A stretch of DNA of 64,000 nt from the NCBI GenBank assembly GCA_004173475.1, contig SEBU01000003.1, forward strand, positions 186,001 to 250,000, written 5' to 3'. Below the pieces are notes generated by a model. That model was not told the DNA's origin. It saw only the letters and a list, made by a program, of their open reading frames with translations, and searched no databases. Below, piece by piece: positions 47,618-57,475 of this stretch (its first letter is position 1; each line of letters begins with the position of its first letter). The DNA comes from Gammaproteobacteria bacterium (lineage in GTDB: Bacteria > Pseudomonadota > Gammaproteobacteria > Pseudomonadales > Cellvibrionaceae). The translations under genes and the position numbers were made by a program.

Positions 47618-48256
47618 ATGCGCCAACTCACCCTCATCGATAAATTTATTGTGCGAGCAGATCGTGCCCTGCGTACGATCGCTGCTAGCGAACAACACGC
47701 GCAACGTTCTTCTCCAGCTGCAGCATTTGATGAAGCGGGACTCAGCGCCGATGAAAAACGGCATGCCGCCGGTTTAATGCGTGTTAACCATGCGGGCGAA
47801 GTTTGCGCGCAGGCGCTTTATCAAGGGCAGGCGTTAACTGCGAAGCTACCAGACGTGCGCGCCGAGATGGAACATGCTGCGGCAGAGGAAGTTGATCACC
47901 TGGTGTGGTGCCAACAACGTTTGGATGCGTTGGATAGCCACACCAGTTATCTGAATCCACTCTGGTATGGATTGTCATTCGCCATTGGCGCGGGAGCAGG
48001 CTTAGTTAGTGATAAGGTAAGCTTGGGTTTTGTTGCGGCAACTGAAGATCAAGTGTGCAAACATCTTCAAAAACATCTAGCCGACTTGCCAGAGCAGGAT
48101 GAAAAAAGCCGTGCCGTTGTTGCGCAAATGCTAAGGGACGAAGCGCGCCATGCAGATATGGCGCTAAGTGCAGGCGGTTACGATTTTCCTGCGCCCGTAA
48201 AAGGCTTGATGACCTTAGTGTCTAAAGCCATGACATCGACGAGTTATAGAATTTAG
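47618..48256 (+). CDS. coq7: demethoxyubiquinone hydroxylase (Coq7)
   Basis: A 212-residue di-iron protein for the C6 hydroxylation of 2-octaprenyl-3-methyl-6-methoxy-1,4-benzoquinol in ubiquinone synthesis, at the inner membrane. Di-iron ligands are in [34 protein letters not shown] and [12 protein letters not shown]. The start at ATG 47618 has AGGA eight bases upstream and gives family length; the frame continues upstream without support. It replaces UbiF/UbiM in many pseudomonad-like bacteria. Single gene. Confidence 0.95.
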   Translation: MRQLTLIDKFIVRADRALRTIAASEQHAQRSSPAAAFDEAGLSADEKRHAAGLMRVNHAGEVCAQALYQGQALTAKLPDVRAEMEHAAAEEVDHLVWCQQRLDALDSHTSYLNPLWYGLSFAIGAGAGLVSDKVSLGFVAATEDQVCKHLQKHLADLPEQDEKSRAVVAQMLRDEARHADMALSAGGYDFPAPVKGLMTLVSKAMTSTSYRI

Positions 48257-48286
48257 GAAAAAACACCGAAAAGTAACGAGGATAAA

Positions 48287-49075
48287 TTACTTGGTTGCTA
48301 ACTGTTTTTGATTTTTATAGCGTTCCGATAAGATTTTTACACGCTTTACGTAAGTCTGGGTTTCCTCGTAGGGAGGAACACCACTGTATTTCGTAACCGC
48401 TCCCGCGCCTGCATTATAGGCCGCCGCTGCAAGTGCTTCATTACCGCTAAACGTCTGCAACAAGCCTGCTAGGTAACGTACACCCCCTTTTATATTTTGC
48501 TCGGGGTTAGTGCTATCAATCACACCCATGTCTTTCGCGGTGCCAGGCATAAGCTGCATTAATCCCGTCGCACCTTTGCGAGATCTCGCTAAAGGATTAA
48601 AGGCCGATTCCGCGTGGATAATTGCGCGAATAAATCCTGCATCCACCCCGAATTGTTTTGCTGCCAAACCTATAGTGTCGCTAAATTCGGTGAGGTGTAA
48701 GCGGGTGTTATACCAATTCACAGTTGAGGTAATGCTGCACGCATAACAACTATTGTAAACAACGACTTCATATTGGGTTTTGTAGGGCGCACTATCAGCA
48801 AACATCACGGCACCGTCTTTTCGGTACTTAAAAACCTTAAGGGCGGTTCCTCCGCTAGCTGCAATTTTATCGGCGGAGGCCTTCGCTTTTGCTGCCCGCT
48901 CAGCGTCTTTTTTTGCCCGTGCTTCCGCGGCGGTTCGCTGGGCCACTTCTCGAACGTGCTTTTCAAAATCAATTGCCCCAGTGCCTTCCTTTTGCGACGC
49001 AGGAGCAACCTCTCCCGCCTGGCAAACCTCGGCAAGAGCGATACTAAGCATCAGCAGGGCAAAAAGAAATTTCAC
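48287..49075 (-). CDS. exported lytic transglycosylase (SLT domain)
   Basis: A 262-residue periplasmic protein. A signal peptide MKFLFALLMLSIALAEVCQA is followed by a charged Ala/Lys-rich coiled region (about 25-75), a short linker with a CYAC pair, and an SLT domain (about 130-250): catalytic Glu in IIHAESAFNPLARS, then KGATGLMQLMPGTAKDMGV and LAAAAYNAGAGAV. It cleaves peptidoglycan between MurNAc and GlcNAc. I use GTG 49075 as start, since it opens directly onto the signal peptide. Confidence 0.92.
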   Translation of the reverse strand: MKFLFALLMLSIALAEVCQAGEVAPASQKEGTGAIDFEKHVREVAQRTAAEARAKKDAERAAKAKASADKIAASGGTALKVFKYRKDGAVMFADSAPYKTQYEVVVYNSCYACSITSTVNWYNTRLHLTEFSDTIGLAAKQFGVDAGFIRAIIHAESAFNPLARSRKGATGLMQLMPGTAKDMGVIDSTNPEQNIKGGVRYLAGLLQTFSGNEALAAAAYNAGAGAVTKYSGVPPYEETQTYVKRVKILSERYKNQKQLATK

Positions 49076-49226
49076 AGGGTTCTCAGCATTCGGACAAAGA
49101 AAATAACGCCATCTTGGAATGCTAAGTGTAGCCCAAGCCAAGCGATTTGCGACTCCCAAGCATTCAAATTGGCGATGAGAAATGTGATGCTCTTAAACTA
49201 TTTGCTGTAAGGAAGTTAGCCCATAC

Positions 49227-49850
49227 CTAAATAGCAAGCGACGGGAATAATCCTTTCAGTCCGCCTGCAATAAATTCAATTGCAATAGCTGCTAACAGCA
49301 ATCCCATAATACGAGTAGACATAGCGATTGATTTCGCTGTGATATGTTTTGATAACCACGGCATTGCGACCAACGTCAGCCACAGACAAAAACAAACGCT
49401 TGTGATTGCTGCAAAAATTAGCAACCAGTGCGATAACTCGTTAGATTGATGCGCGTAAACAATTACCGTACTGATAGCGCCTGGGCCTGCTAGCAATGGA
49501 ATTGTGAGCGGCACGAGCGCAACAGTTTCATCGGCTTCCAATTCATTGACTTCGCTCGGCTTCATCAAATGTGATTGCAACATGGCCAGTGACATTAGCA
49601 GTAACACCAGTCCACCTGCGCAACGAAATGCGTTAATACTAATTCCTAACACATTCAAAATAATTTCACCAAGCGCCATTGATACCACCAACACGCTAAA
49701 CACTGATAGCACGGTTAAACGAATAGTTGCACGCTTTACTTTCGGAGATTGCCGAGCGGTGAGGATGAGGAAAACAGGAATGGCGCCAAGCGGATCTACA
49801 ATCGCGAGAAGACCTACAAAAAATTGGGAATATTCAGCAAATGAGAGCAT
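49227..49850 (-). CDS. MarC-family (UPF0056) membrane protein
   Basis: A 207-residue inner-membrane protein with six hydrophobic helices; VGLLAIVDPLGAIPVFLIL near the N-terminus and FRCAGGLVLLLMSLAML are the family signatures. It was once linked to multiple antibiotic resistance in E. coli but its function is unknown. AGGA lies seven bases before ATG 49850. Single gene. Confidence 0.92.
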   Translation of the reverse strand: MLSFAEYSQFFVGLLAIVDPLGAIPVFLILTARQSPKVKRATIRLTVLSVFSVLVVSMALGEIILNVLGISINAFRCAGGLVLLLMSLAMLQSHLMKPSEVNELEADETVALVPLTIPLLAGPGAISTVIVYAHQSNELSHWLLIFAAITSVCFCLWLTLVAMPWLSKHITAKSIAMSTRIMGLLLAAIAIEFIAGGLKGLFPSLAI

Positions 49851-49921
49851 TGGTATTCCTTTCGCTGTCTACAAAAATGTGTGGGATAAAAAAAGTCTAG
49901 CAGAAATCTTGAAATAAAAAG

Positions 49922-50413
49922 TTAAAGTAGTTTAAGCAGCCCATTCAATGCGTGCTGCACCGATTGCTGCTGCACCGAAATTCTATCTCCCGAAAAATGA
50001 CAGCAATCAGAATTTATCGAACCAGATGCCAAACCCCATGCAAACCAAACAGTTCCTACAGGTTTTTCTGCGGTACCTCCGGTTGGGCCAGCAATACCGC
50101 TAACAGCAACTGCAATCTCCGCACCTGATAAATCCAATGCGCCTTTTACCATTTGTTCGACAACAGTTTTGCTTACAGCACCTTCGCGTACGAGAGTTTC
50201 ACTATTCACACGAAGTAATTTTTCTTTAGCTCTGTTGGCATAACTCACAACGCCATATTCAAACCAGGAAGAGCTGTTGGGTATTGCAGTTATTGCCGCA
50301 GCAATACCGCCACCAGTGCAAGATTCTGCCGTCGTTACTCGCCACCCTCGGGCAAATAATTTTTGACCGAGTAATTCACTCAGGTCATTAAGGCATTGCT
50401 GTTGCGCAGACAT
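49922..50413 (-). CDS. pncC: nicotinamide-nucleotide amidohydrolase (CinA C-terminal type)
   Basis: A 163-residue enzyme that converts nicotinamide mononucleotide to nicotinate mononucleotide in NAD recycling. TTAESCTGGGIAAAITAIPN, FEYGVVSYANRAKEKLL and AVSGIAGPTGGTAEKPVGTVWFAW (conserved S/T cluster and GPTGG) identify the CinA-C domain. It lacks the MoCF-like N-terminal domain of full CinA, as in most proteobacterial PncC. It begins 3 bp after the small hypothetical gene and is probably cotranscribed with it. Confidence 0.93.
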   Translation of the reverse strand: MSAQQQCLNDLSELLGQKLFARGWRVTTAESCTGGGIAAAITAIPNSSSWFEYGVVSYANRAKEKLLRVNSETLVREGAVSKTVVEQMVKGALDLSGAEIAVAVSGIAGPTGGTAEKPVGTVWFAWGLASGSINSDCCHFSGDRISVQQQSVQHALNGLLKLL

Positions 50414-50416
50414 TAA

Positions 50417-50767
50417 TTATTTATTTTTTTTGAGAGACAAAACCGATCTTTCCGGTTTGTCTGCGCGCTCGGCGAATTGTTTTGCTAAAGCTTCGCGTTC
50501 TTTTGTAGCTTCGCTTTTTAGCGATTCAATATCAGTTGCACCGCCTACACCCGTGTATGTGGTCGAACCATTTGCAGACGCCTTGGCCAAAAATTCCAAG
50601 CCACAACGCATCAAGCGCGCCTGATCTACAAAAGATAGGTTGACGGGAAAATTTGCAGGGTTAATTGCCGAAGGGTCGCGGGGATTTCCTTCCACTTGCA
50701 ATACGAAACCCGATTCGTGAGTTGCGGTGCCGGCAGCCAAATCAGCTACCCATGCGTCGAAGTCCAT
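50417..50767 (-). CDS. conserved hypothetical protein
   Basis: A 116-residue protein without signal peptide or membrane segment. It starts MDFDAWVADLAAG, has a beta-type middle and a charged helical tail (about 80-116) with KKNK at the end. I do not recognise the family. ATG 50767 is preceded by a weak site. It lies 3 bp upstream of pncC on the same strand and 69 bp after trhO, so it may share their transcript. Codon use looks like the neighbours, so I believe it is real. Confidence 0.75.
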   Translation of the reverse strand: MDFDAWVADLAAGTATHESGFVLQVEGNPRDPSAINPANFPVNLSFVDQARLMRCGLEFLAKASANGSTTYTGVGGATDIESLKSEATKEREALAKQFAERADKPERSVLSLKKNK

Positions 50768-50836
50768 ATAATACCTATCTACAGTTTGCGGTGGTGATTT
50801 GCAGAGGGCCTTTCGTTAAAGAAAAACCCTGATTAA

Positions 50837-51829
50837 TTACGATTGCGACAAGCGACGCTGTTGCTCACGCTTTTCAACTTTGGCTTGCCTGCGCAATTGG
50901 CGCTCTGGCGGCAGAGCGCCAATATGCACTTCATCGCGGCTTTTCGCCAATTGAATTTGCTTTTGACGCTCAGCGAAACGTATTTTTTGCTCGTCGGTTA
51001 ACGTGTCGTAGCATCGCGGGCAGCTTACACCCGGCATGTATTGATCAGAGGCCTTGTCTTCCTCAGTAATAGGGTGACGGCAGCCGTGGCACTGATCATA
51101 AATTCCTTTCTTTAAACTATGATTAACAGCAACACGATTGTCGAAAACAAAACATTCGCCCTTCCACAGACTTTGCTCTTCTGGAATCTCTTCCAAATAT
51201 TTTAAAATTCCGCCCTCTAAATGGTAAACCTCTTCGAATCCCAGCCCTTTCATATAAGCCGTGGATTTCTCACAGCGAATTCCACCCGTGCAAAACATCG
51301 CAACTTTTTTATGTTTGGTCGGGTCGAGATTTTTAGCAACGTATTCGGGAAATTCTCGGAAGGTTTCTGTCTTGGGATCTATGGCGCCTTCGAAGGTACC
51401 AATGTCATATTCATAAGAATTGCGGGTATCAACAACTGTGACTTCAGGATCACTAATTAACGCGTTCCAATCTTGTGGCTTAACATAGGTCCCAACAATT
51501 TTTTTAGGATCAATACCTTGAACGCCCATGGTAACAATTTCTTTTTTGAGCTTAACCTTCATGCGATAAAAAGGTTTCCCTTCAAAGAAAGATTCTTTAT
51601 GAACCAGATCAAAAAATCGCTCATCTTCCTTTAAAAAATCCAACAAGCTGTTAATAGCGCTTCGAGTGCCCGAAATAGTTCCGTTGATACCCTCTTCCGC
51701 CAGCAATAAGGTGCCTTTTAAATCCAGCTCATCACAACGCTCTTTTAAACGCGGAGCAAATTGCTGGTAGTCCGGCAGGGAAACAAATTTATACAAGGCA
51801 GCAACAACTATTTGGTTTATATCGTTCAT
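50837..51829 (-). CDS. trhO: tRNA uridine(34) hydroxylase (YceA/TrhO, rhodanese family)
   Basis: A 330-residue enzyme that makes 5-hydroxyuridine at the wobble base of some tRNAs using O2. An N-terminal ferredoxin-like domain (about 1-95: [14 protein letters not shown]) is followed by a rhodanese domain (about 130-225) with active-site loop [15 protein letters not shown] (Cys present), then a zinc-like tail CHGCRHPI and CPRCYDTL. Length agrees with the family. It lies upstream of the small hypothetical gene and pncC. Confidence 0.94.
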   Translation of the reverse strand: MNDINQIVVAALYKFVSLPDYQQFAPRLKERCDELDLKGTLLLAEEGINGTISGTRSAINSLLDFLKEDERFFDLVHKESFFEGKPFYRMKVKLKKEIVTMGVQGIDPKKIVGTYVKPQDWNALISDPEVTVVDTRNSYEYDIGTFEGAIDPKTETFREFPEYVAKNLDPTKHKKVAMFCTGGIRCEKSTAYMKGLGFEEVYHLEGGILKYLEEIPEEQSLWKGECFVFDNRVAVNHSLKKGIYDQCHGCRHPITEEDKASDQYMPGVSCPRCYDTLTDEQKIRFAERQKQIQLAKSRDEVHIGALPPERQLRRQAKVEKREQQRRLSQS

Positions 51830-51944
51830 TTCAACTCACTAAAACAGGACTTTTTTACGCTAGCAGATATGGGTCACATTAGACCGAGGGCGCGCATTAT
51901 AAATGCTTGAATTTTGAACAGCCAGTAGCAACTGATGATCTATA

Positions 51945-52268
51945 TCAAGAATGATCGTGTTTAGAACCACCGAGGCATTGAGGCGATGCAGGTACCGCGG
52001 CTTTTTCATCCCACTCGTCCGGACTAAAAGTGTGAAGCGCAAGTGCATGTACACCGCCTTTTAATTCATCCGCTAGACACGCGTAAACCGCTTGATGACG
52101 TTGGACCTGGCGTTTACTTGTGAAAGTATCTGTAACTAAAACCACTTTAAAATGGCTCTCTGAGCCCTGGGGCACAGAGTGCATGTAACTTTCGTTAGTA
52201 ACATCGAGATAACTCGGACTGAAGCTTTCAGAAAGTTTAGTTCGGATGCGGTTTTCCATTTCTTTCAT
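51945..52268 (-). CDS. bolA: BolA-family protein
   Basis: A 107-residue BolA protein. The core matches: SESHFKVVLVTDTFTSKRQVQRHQAVYACLADEL (split), then GGVHALALHTFSPDEW; the RHQAVY helix and the VHALALHTF strand are diagnostic. BolA acts as a morphology/stress transcription regulator and in complexes with monothiol glutaredoxins handling [2Fe-2S]. A His/Cys-rich tail (SPQCLGGSKHDHS) may add ligands. Starts at ATG 52268; 115 bp separate it from trhO. Confidence 0.92.
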   Translation of the reverse strand: MKEMENRIRTKLSESFSPSYLDVTNESYMHSVPQGSESHFKVVLVTDTFTSKRQVQRHQAVYACLADELKGGVHALALHTFSPDEWDEKAAVPASPQCLGGSKHDHS

Positions 52269-52427
52269 ACATAACCTGCGAAAACACGTTATAAAAATCT
52301 CGCCCTTAAGGTGAAAAAAAACTGCAGCATTTTATCAAACTAGGACTAGACTCAGAAAACCTGATCGATTTTTCGGGGCACTAAAAGCATCTAAAGCTGT
52401 CTGCTAAAGATGTATAAAATGCCAGAG

Positions 52428-52480
52428 GCGAATCAGGTTGCGGTTGCTGGCCTGCTGGTCACAGGCAAAACTGATTTCGC
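52428..52480. repeat. imperfect inverted repeat upstream of the small-protein gene
   Basis: GCGAATCAG (52428-52436) pairs with CTGATTTCGC (52471-52480, one bulge); inside, GCCTG (52450-52454) pairs with CAGGC (52462-52466). This nested structure lies in the bolA/52549 intergenic region. It could be an RNA leader or a repeat; no T-run follows. Confidence 0.4.
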
Positions 52481-52548
52481 ATAATAACAAGAATTGTCAT
52501 CAACATGGGTTCGACGCGTGGACAGAAAGGCTTTAATTAGAGACTGAT

Positions 52549-52746
52549 ATGAATTTACATAAAATTTTTGTAGATAGACGCAGGGGTGAGGACCGAAGGC
52601 TCGATCTGGACCCTTGTAAAAACATGCCGATTGATATTTACCATCGTAAGCGCCGTAAATCCACTGAACGAAGGCACGTAGAACGCACTCTCGCAGAGGA
52701 TTACCTGGCTTATCTGGGCGAACTGGAAAACAAATCTACACATTAG
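52549..52746 (+). CDS. small basic conserved protein
   Basis: A 65-residue soluble protein rich in Arg: VDRRRGEDRRLDLDPCKNMPIDIYHRKRRKSTERR (given in parts: RRRGEDRR, DPCKNMPIDIYHR, RRKSTERR). Small proteins of this RRxGxDRR...DPCKNMP pattern occur in pseudomonads and relatives; function unknown. The high charge suggests nucleic-acid or protein binding. ATG 52549 lies near AGAGACTGAT, a weak site. A structured repeat (52428-52480) precedes it. Confidence 0.75.
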   Translation: MNLHKIFVDRRRGEDRRLDLDPCKNMPIDIYHRKRRKSTERRHVERTLAEDYLAYLGELENKSTH

Positions 52747-52925
52747 GAAATCAGTAGACTGTTCGAGACAGGTTTCAAATGCGTGAAAAGGGAATAAGGT
52801 ACTCGATAACTCTTCGTTTTTACGCTTACCTGAGCTTTAATTCGACCAGAACCGCTAGGCATTAGCTTCGGACGAAGCTGAGCTGAGCTAGCCCATCGCA
52901 AACATCAGGTCACCAGTTGTACCTG

Positions 52926-54080
52926 CTAATGTGCGAAGGCTCCGCGACTAGCTTTAGCAGGAATCAAACGCGGTACGCAGCCGGTGTCAGCTTCATAGCG
53001 CTGTTCAACGGCGGCCACAAGTTGCGGGATTATTTTCGACGGCGCTACAGCCACAACGCAGCCACCGAACCCCCCTCCAGTCATACGGGCTCCCGCCTCG
53101 CCTGCACCTGCTTGCTGTAGGATCTCTACCAAATGGTCAATTACTGGTGTGGTGATATTAAAGTCATCACGCATTGACTCATGCGACTCCGCCATCACCC
53201 TTATTAAAGTCGGCATATCCCCAACGCTTAACGCATTAGCTGCAGTAAGTGTGCGCTCATTTTCTGTTAACACGTGACGGGCGCGACGAAAACTCAACGG
53301 GTCCAACTTATCCTCAGCCGCCAGGAGTTGTTCCAAGCTCACACCACGCAATTCTTTTTGACCAAAAAAATGGGCTGCTGTTTCGCATTGCACACGACGT
53401 TGATTGTACTCACTCTCAACCAGACCGCGCTTTACTCCGCTGTGAACAATAAGAATTTCCCAGTCCTCAGGAATTGAAATGCTGCGAGTGCTTAAATCTT
53501 CACAATCAATGAGCAACGCACTACTTTCCTGTCCAAGGGCGGATATAAGCTGGTCCATAATCCCACAATTGCAACCGACAAAATTATTTTCTGCCGCCTG
53601 CCCCACCAACGCTGCATTGGTTGGATCAATCGCTTCACCACTTAACTCCGTAAGTGCTCGAACCAGAGCGACCTCCAAAGATGCTGAGCTGCTCAGCCCA
53701 GCCCCAGCAGGCACGTTACCCGATATCAGTAAATGACCACCAGCCAGGCGGTATCGCCTTTTTTGCAATTCTTGCACTACACCGCGCGCATAGTTTGACC
53801 AAGGTGCATCAGCATCGGGTTGCATAGGCTTATCCAAATCTATAACGACTTTCTGCGCGTTAAAATTTTCAGCAACTATGTGTAATTCACGATTATTTGT
53901 GGGCGAGAAGGCGATGCAGGTGCTGTAGTTAATCGCGGCCGGTAGCACAAAACCGCCATTGTAATCAGTGTGTTCGCCGATCAGGTTCACTCGGCCAGGT
54001 GCCTGTACTATAGATGCTGCGTCATGACCGAAATGATTTCTGAATAGCTCACGCAGTCTTTGCTGGTTTACTTCGCCCAT
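52926..54080 (-). CDS. galK: galactokinase
   Basis: Phosphorylates alpha-D-galactose to galactose-1-phosphate (Leloir pathway, cytosol). The 384-residue GHMP kinase shows APGRVNLIGEHTDYNGG (galactokinase signature, about 29-45), the ATP-binding GNVPAGAGLSSSASLEVA, CGIMDQLISALG and the C-terminal ARMTGGGFGGCVVAVAP. It follows galT with a 6-bp gap, so the two are one operon. It could use galactose released by the GH35 enzyme at 19848. Confidence 0.96.
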   Translation of the reverse strand: MGEVNQQRLRELFRNHFGHDAASIVQAPGRVNLIGEHTDYNGGFVLPAAINYSTCIAFSPTNNRELHIVAENFNAQKVVIDLDKPMQPDADAPWSNYARGVVQELQKRRYRLAGGHLLISGNVPAGAGLSSSASLEVALVRALTELSGEAIDPTNAALVGQAAENNFVGCNCGIMDQLISALGQESSALLIDCEDLSTRSISIPEDWEILIVHSGVKRGLVESEYNQRRVQCETAAHFFGQKELRGVSLEQLLAAEDKLDPLSFRRARHVLTENERTLTAANALSVGDMPTLIRVMAESHESMRDDFNITTPVIDHLVEILQQAGAGEAGARMTGGGFGGCVVAVAPSKIIPQLVAAVEQRYEADTGCVPRLIPAKASRGAFAH

Positions 54081-54086
54081 TCGTAG

Positions 54087-55133
54087 TTACCTCGTACGAA
54101 AATGAATTGAGCTCTGCTGACGCAACCGCTCGGCCGCTTGTTCTGGTGACAGATCTCGTTGTGGTTCTGCCATCATTTCATAACCCACCATAAATTTCCG
54201 AACGCTTGCGGAGCGTAATAGCGGCGGGTAAAAGTGCGCATGTAAAACCCAAGACGCCGTGTCCTGAGCATCAAAAGGTGCTCCATGCCACCCCATAGAA
54301 TAAGGAAATGAACATTCAAAGAGATTATCGTAGCGAGCGGTGATATCACGCAGAATTGAACCGAGACTTCGTTGCTCAGACTCACTTAATTCGGTAATTC
54401 GCGCTCGATGTTTCTTTGGAAGAAGCAGCGTCTCAAACGGCCAGGCAGCCCAAAAAGGCACAACCACTAGCCAATCATCATTTTCGACTACTACCCGCTC
54501 ACCTAAGTCGAGTTCTTTTTGGACGTAATCCAGCAGCAGGGGCGTACCCTGCTCCGAATAGTACAGGCGCTGGCGCTCATCCTCCTTCTGGATCAGGCTA
54601 GGTAGTTGAGTTTGCGCCCAGATTTGGCCATGAGGATGAGGGTTTGAGCAGCCCATCACCGCGCCTTTGTTTTCAAATATCTGAACGGACCTATAAGTCT
54701 TTCCAAGATCAGCAGCCTCTCGCATCCAGCTTTTAACGACCGCCAAGATTTCCTCGTCATTTAATAAGGGCAAGGTTTTACTATGATCGGGCGAAAAACA
54801 TATGACTCGGCTGGTGCCGTGCTCTGCCTTAATCTGAAACAATGGATCAGACGTTGATGGTGCCTCGGGCACCTGTGGCATTAGGGCTGCGAAATCATTG
54901 GTGAAAACATAGGTCGTTTTGTATTCCGGGTTTAACTCCCCGCCTACTCGTTTGTTGCCGGGGCAGAGAAAACATCCGGGATCATGAGCGGCGCTTTCGG
55001 GCCATTGACTTGGTTCTTGCTGACCTTGCCAAGGGCGCTTATTGCGATGCGGAGATACCAACAACCATTCGCCCGTCAAAGGATTAAAGCGGCGATGGGT
55101 GTGCTCGTTTACAGAAAATTTTTCAGTAGCCAT
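54087..55133 (-). CDS. galT: galactose-1-phosphate uridylyltransferase
   Basis: Exchanges UMP between UDP-glucose and Gal-1-P (Leloir pathway). A 348-residue HIT-superfamily enzyme: [23 protein letters not shown] near the N-terminus, [12 protein letters not shown] (zinc cysteines), the active-site [13 protein letters not shown] (H-P-H), and later SMGWHGAPF and [12 protein letters not shown] 55133 gives exactly the E. coli length; an upstream TTG (55172) lacks support. It lies 6 bp before galK. galE is not in the window. Confidence 0.96.
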   Translation of the reverse strand: MATEKFSVNEHTHRRFNPLTGEWLLVSPHRNKRPWQGQQEPSQWPESAAHDPGCFLCPGNKRVGGELNPEYKTTYVFTNDFAALMPQVPEAPSTSDPLFQIKAEHGTSRVICFSPDHSKTLPLLNDEEILAVVKSWMREAADLGKTYRSVQIFENKGAVMGCSNPHPHGQIWAQTQLPSLIQKEDERQRLYYSEQGTPLLLDYVQKELDLGERVVVENDDWLVVVPFWAAWPFETLLLPKKHRARITELSESEQRSLGSILRDITARYDNLFECSFPYSMGWHGAPFDAQDTASWVLHAHFYPPLLRSASVRKFMVGYEMMAEPQRDLSPEQAAERLRQQSSIHFRTR

Positions 55134-55326
55134 AGCGTTTCTAGCATTATAAATATGATAATTAAGTGACAATTACAATTTAACTTAATTGCATATTTTT
55201 AACAATGCGCTAACACACCGACGATGAATATTCTGTTCGAAGCGGGCCTTCAGCATTTCCACTGCGGACGTTGAGCCCGCAGAAGCGACACATTTAATAC
55301 AGATAGAGTCTGCGAATGCACAATCC

Positions 55327-55698
55327 TTAGAGAAAACGGTGAATAGCAACAATTCCCCAAACCACGGAAAGCAGAACAAGACTGGTAAATACTAAGGCCG
55401 AACCTATGTCTTTCGCCCGCCCCGATAACTCGTGACGTTCAGACCCAGTCCTGTCAACAACGGCCTCTACTGATGAATTTGCCAGTTCCGCCATCCATAC
55501 CCAAAAAATACTGGCGAGCAATAAAATCAACTCAATGTGGGTTGGAGCCAACCAAAACGCCACAGGAATTAAAAGCACACCCAACACCACTTCCTGACGA
55601 AAAGCCGCTTCAAACTTCCACGTTGCTGCAAAGCCTTTCATTGAATAGCCAAAAGCATCAATTACACGGCTAATACCCGTCTTACCCGGTTTACTCAT
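55327..55698 (-). CDS. dgkA: diacylglycerol kinase
   Basis: A 123-residue inner-membrane enzyme that phosphorylates diacylglycerol, recycling lipid from membrane-derived oligosaccharide synthesis. Three hydrophobic helices; AFRQEVVLGVLLIPVAFWL, LELILL-type helix and the signature ELANSSVEAVVDRTGSERHE with the catalytic Glu residues, then AKDIGSALVFTSL. Length is typical (about 120). It lies 193 bp upstream of galT on the same strand. Confidence 0.95.
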   Translation of the reverse strand: MSKPGKTGISRVIDAFGYSMKGFAATWKFEAAFRQEVVLGVLLIPVAFWLAPTHIELILLLASIFWVWMAELANSSVEAVVDRTGSERHELSGRAKDIGSALVFTSLVLLSVVWGIVAIHRFL

Positions 55699-55936
55699 TC
55701 AGATTCTCCACATAAATACTGATCATGTTGGTGGTGCTCAAGTGTTGTCACGTTTATTTCATCTTTTCTTCATCGAAAAGTCACACGGCGGTGATATTTC
55801 TAAATGCTGAAACGGCAAGAGCGCGAATGATGATGATTTTTTTGAAGCGCGTCCATCTTTTGCGAATGAACAAATTGTTACAGAAATTTATGACAGAAGT
55901 TTTTCAATCATTAACTAATCAATGTCGAGAAAGCCT

Positions 55937-56995
55937 ATGAAAATACTTTACGGTGTTCAAGGAACCGGTAATGGCCACGTAACACGCGCACGCATTATGG
56001 CAAAAGCATTTGCAGCAAAAGGTGTTTCGGTCGATTGGGTGTTTTCAGGACGTCCCCGTGAAGATTTTTTTGACATGCAAGCTTTCGGTGAATTTCAAAG
56101 TTACAGAGGTTTGACTTTTGCGGTTAAAAGCGGTCGTATTCTTTATTTAAAAACAGCACTGCAAGCGAATTTGATGCAATTAAATGACGATATTAAAAAA
56201 GTAAATGTAGAGGGTTACGATTTAATCATAAATGACTTTGAACCGGTTTCGGCACACGCAGCAAAACGCGCTGGAAAAAAAGTTATTGGTATTTCTCATC
56301 AAAACTCCTTTTTGCATAAAATTCCGAAAAAAAATAACAACTTGGTAACTGATTGGTTTATGCAAAACTTTGCACCCGTCACTCAACCCATTGGGCTCCA
56401 CTGGCATCACTTTAACCAGCCTATTCTTCCGCCGCTGATCGAGCCATCGCAATACGAAAATCAATCACTGGCAAAACACTACCTGGTGTATTTACCCTTT
56501 GCTGACTTGGAAGATATTTTACCGCAGCTGCGCGCCTTTCCAAGTTATCAATTTTTTATCTATCAAAATGTTCCGCAACCAGTTGACGATGGACATATCC
56601 ATATTCGTCCATTTTCCAGAGAAGGATTTCAACAGGATTTGCATAAATGCGAAGGCGTTATTTGCAGTGCTGGTTTTGAATTACCCAGTGAAGCAATTCA
56701 ACTCGGCAAAAAATTATTGGTGCAACCTGTCGCAGGGCAAATGGAACAAGCATCTAATGCATTTGCATTGAGCCAACTGGGTTATGGTACTGCCACTAAT
56801 GAATTGAGCGAAGCTATTATCGGGCGCTGGCTACCTCTGCCAAAGCCCGCTCCGGTAATTTACCCCGATGTGTCAGCAGCGCTAGTAGATTGGATCTTGG
56901 ATACCGGCGGTAAAAATTTCGAATCCTTTCAACAATCCTTATGGCGTAATGTTAAAAACGAGGTTGCTTTTTCGAAAAATGCAAACGCACGATAA
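55937..56995 (+). CDS. MJ1255/VC2487-type glycosyltransferase-like protein
   Basis: A 352-residue cytoplasmic protein with a GT-B (UDP-glycosyltransferase/MurG-like) fold. MKILYGVQGTGNGHVTRARIM is the typical N-terminus, DLIINDFEPVSAHAAKRAGK ends the first Rossmann half, and CEGVICSAGFELPSEAIQLGKKLLVQPVAGQMEQASNA (given in parts: VICSAGFELPSEAI, VQPVAGQMEQ) is the donor-binding loop. Acceptor and donor are unknown. ATG 55937 is preferred over ATG 55922 because GAGAAAG precedes it. Confidence 0.87.
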   Translation: MKILYGVQGTGNGHVTRARIMAKAFAAKGVSVDWVFSGRPREDFFDMQAFGEFQSYRGLTFAVKSGRILYLKTALQANLMQLNDDIKKVNVEGYDLIINDFEPVSAHAAKRAGKKVIGISHQNSFLHKIPKKNNNLVTDWFMQNFAPVTQPIGLHWHHFNQPILPPLIEPSQYENQSLAKHYLVYLPFADLEDILPQLRAFPSYQFFIYQNVPQPVDDGHIHIRPFSREGFQQDLHKCEGVICSAGFELPSEAIQLGKKLLVQPVAGQMEQASNAFALSQLGYGTATNELSEAIIGRWLPLPKPAPVIYPDVSAALVDWILDTGGKNFESFQQSLWRNVKNEVAFSKNANAR

Positions 56996-57045
56996 TTTTA
57001 ACGGCTTTTTAGAAAGTTGAGATTGGTAAAAAATTGGGTGACGCG

Positions 57046-57462
57046 TCAGTCCAATATTATTTTGGCACGAGCGGTTTTAATAGTAGCGCGGATTGTTTTA
57101 CCGTCCATACGTTTTTGTTTTGAACCGTAAGTAGGTTTGGTTGCGTGACGATTTTTTACAATTTTGATCGCGCCAACGACGATTTCTTTAAAACGCTCCA
57201 GCGCATCGGCACGATTTTGTTCTTGGGTACGATGACGCTGGGCTTTAATGATTAAAACACCATCGCTGGAAATACGTTTTTCATCCAGAGCAAGTAATCT
57301 AGATTTGCAAAACTCACTGAGGGAGGACTTATGAATATCGAACCGCAAATGTATCGCACTAGACACCTTATTGACATTTTGCCCACCCGCACCTTGAGCT
57401 CGCATAGCGGTGAGTTCAATTTCGTGCAGCGGAATGTGAACATGGGAATTAATTATCAACAT
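57046..57462 (-). CDS. arfB: alternative ribosome-rescue factor B
   Basis: A 138-residue peptidyl-tRNA hydrolase that releases ribosomes stalled on non-stop mRNA. The catalytic GGQ is at 26-28 (RAQGAGGQNVNKVSSA), followed by LRFDIHKSS and a basic tail (KNRHATKPTYGSKQKRMDGK) that enters the mRNA channel. ATG 57462 follows an in-frame GTG (57465); either may start. It begins 13 bp after the rseC stop, so it belongs to the rpoE operon unit. Confidence 0.94.
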   Translation of the reverse strand: MLIINSHVHIPLHEIELTAMRAQGAGGQNVNKVSSAIHLRFDIHKSSLSEFCKSRLLALDEKRISSDGVLIIKAQRHRTQEQNRADALERFKEIVVGAIKIVKNRHATKPTYGSKQKRMDGKTIRATIKTARAKIILD

Positions 57463-57475
57463 CACACTGCTACCC

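Noticed and set aside
55185-55379. 64-codon minus-strand frame overlapping the end of dgkA.
   Set aside because: It overlaps dgkA out of frame and shows no conserved features; dgkA has the diagnostic motifs.
55725-55940. Hydrophobic 71-codon frame before the glycosyltransferase gene.
   Set aside because: No ribosome site and it overlaps the start region of a well-supported gene; it looks like promoter-region DNA.
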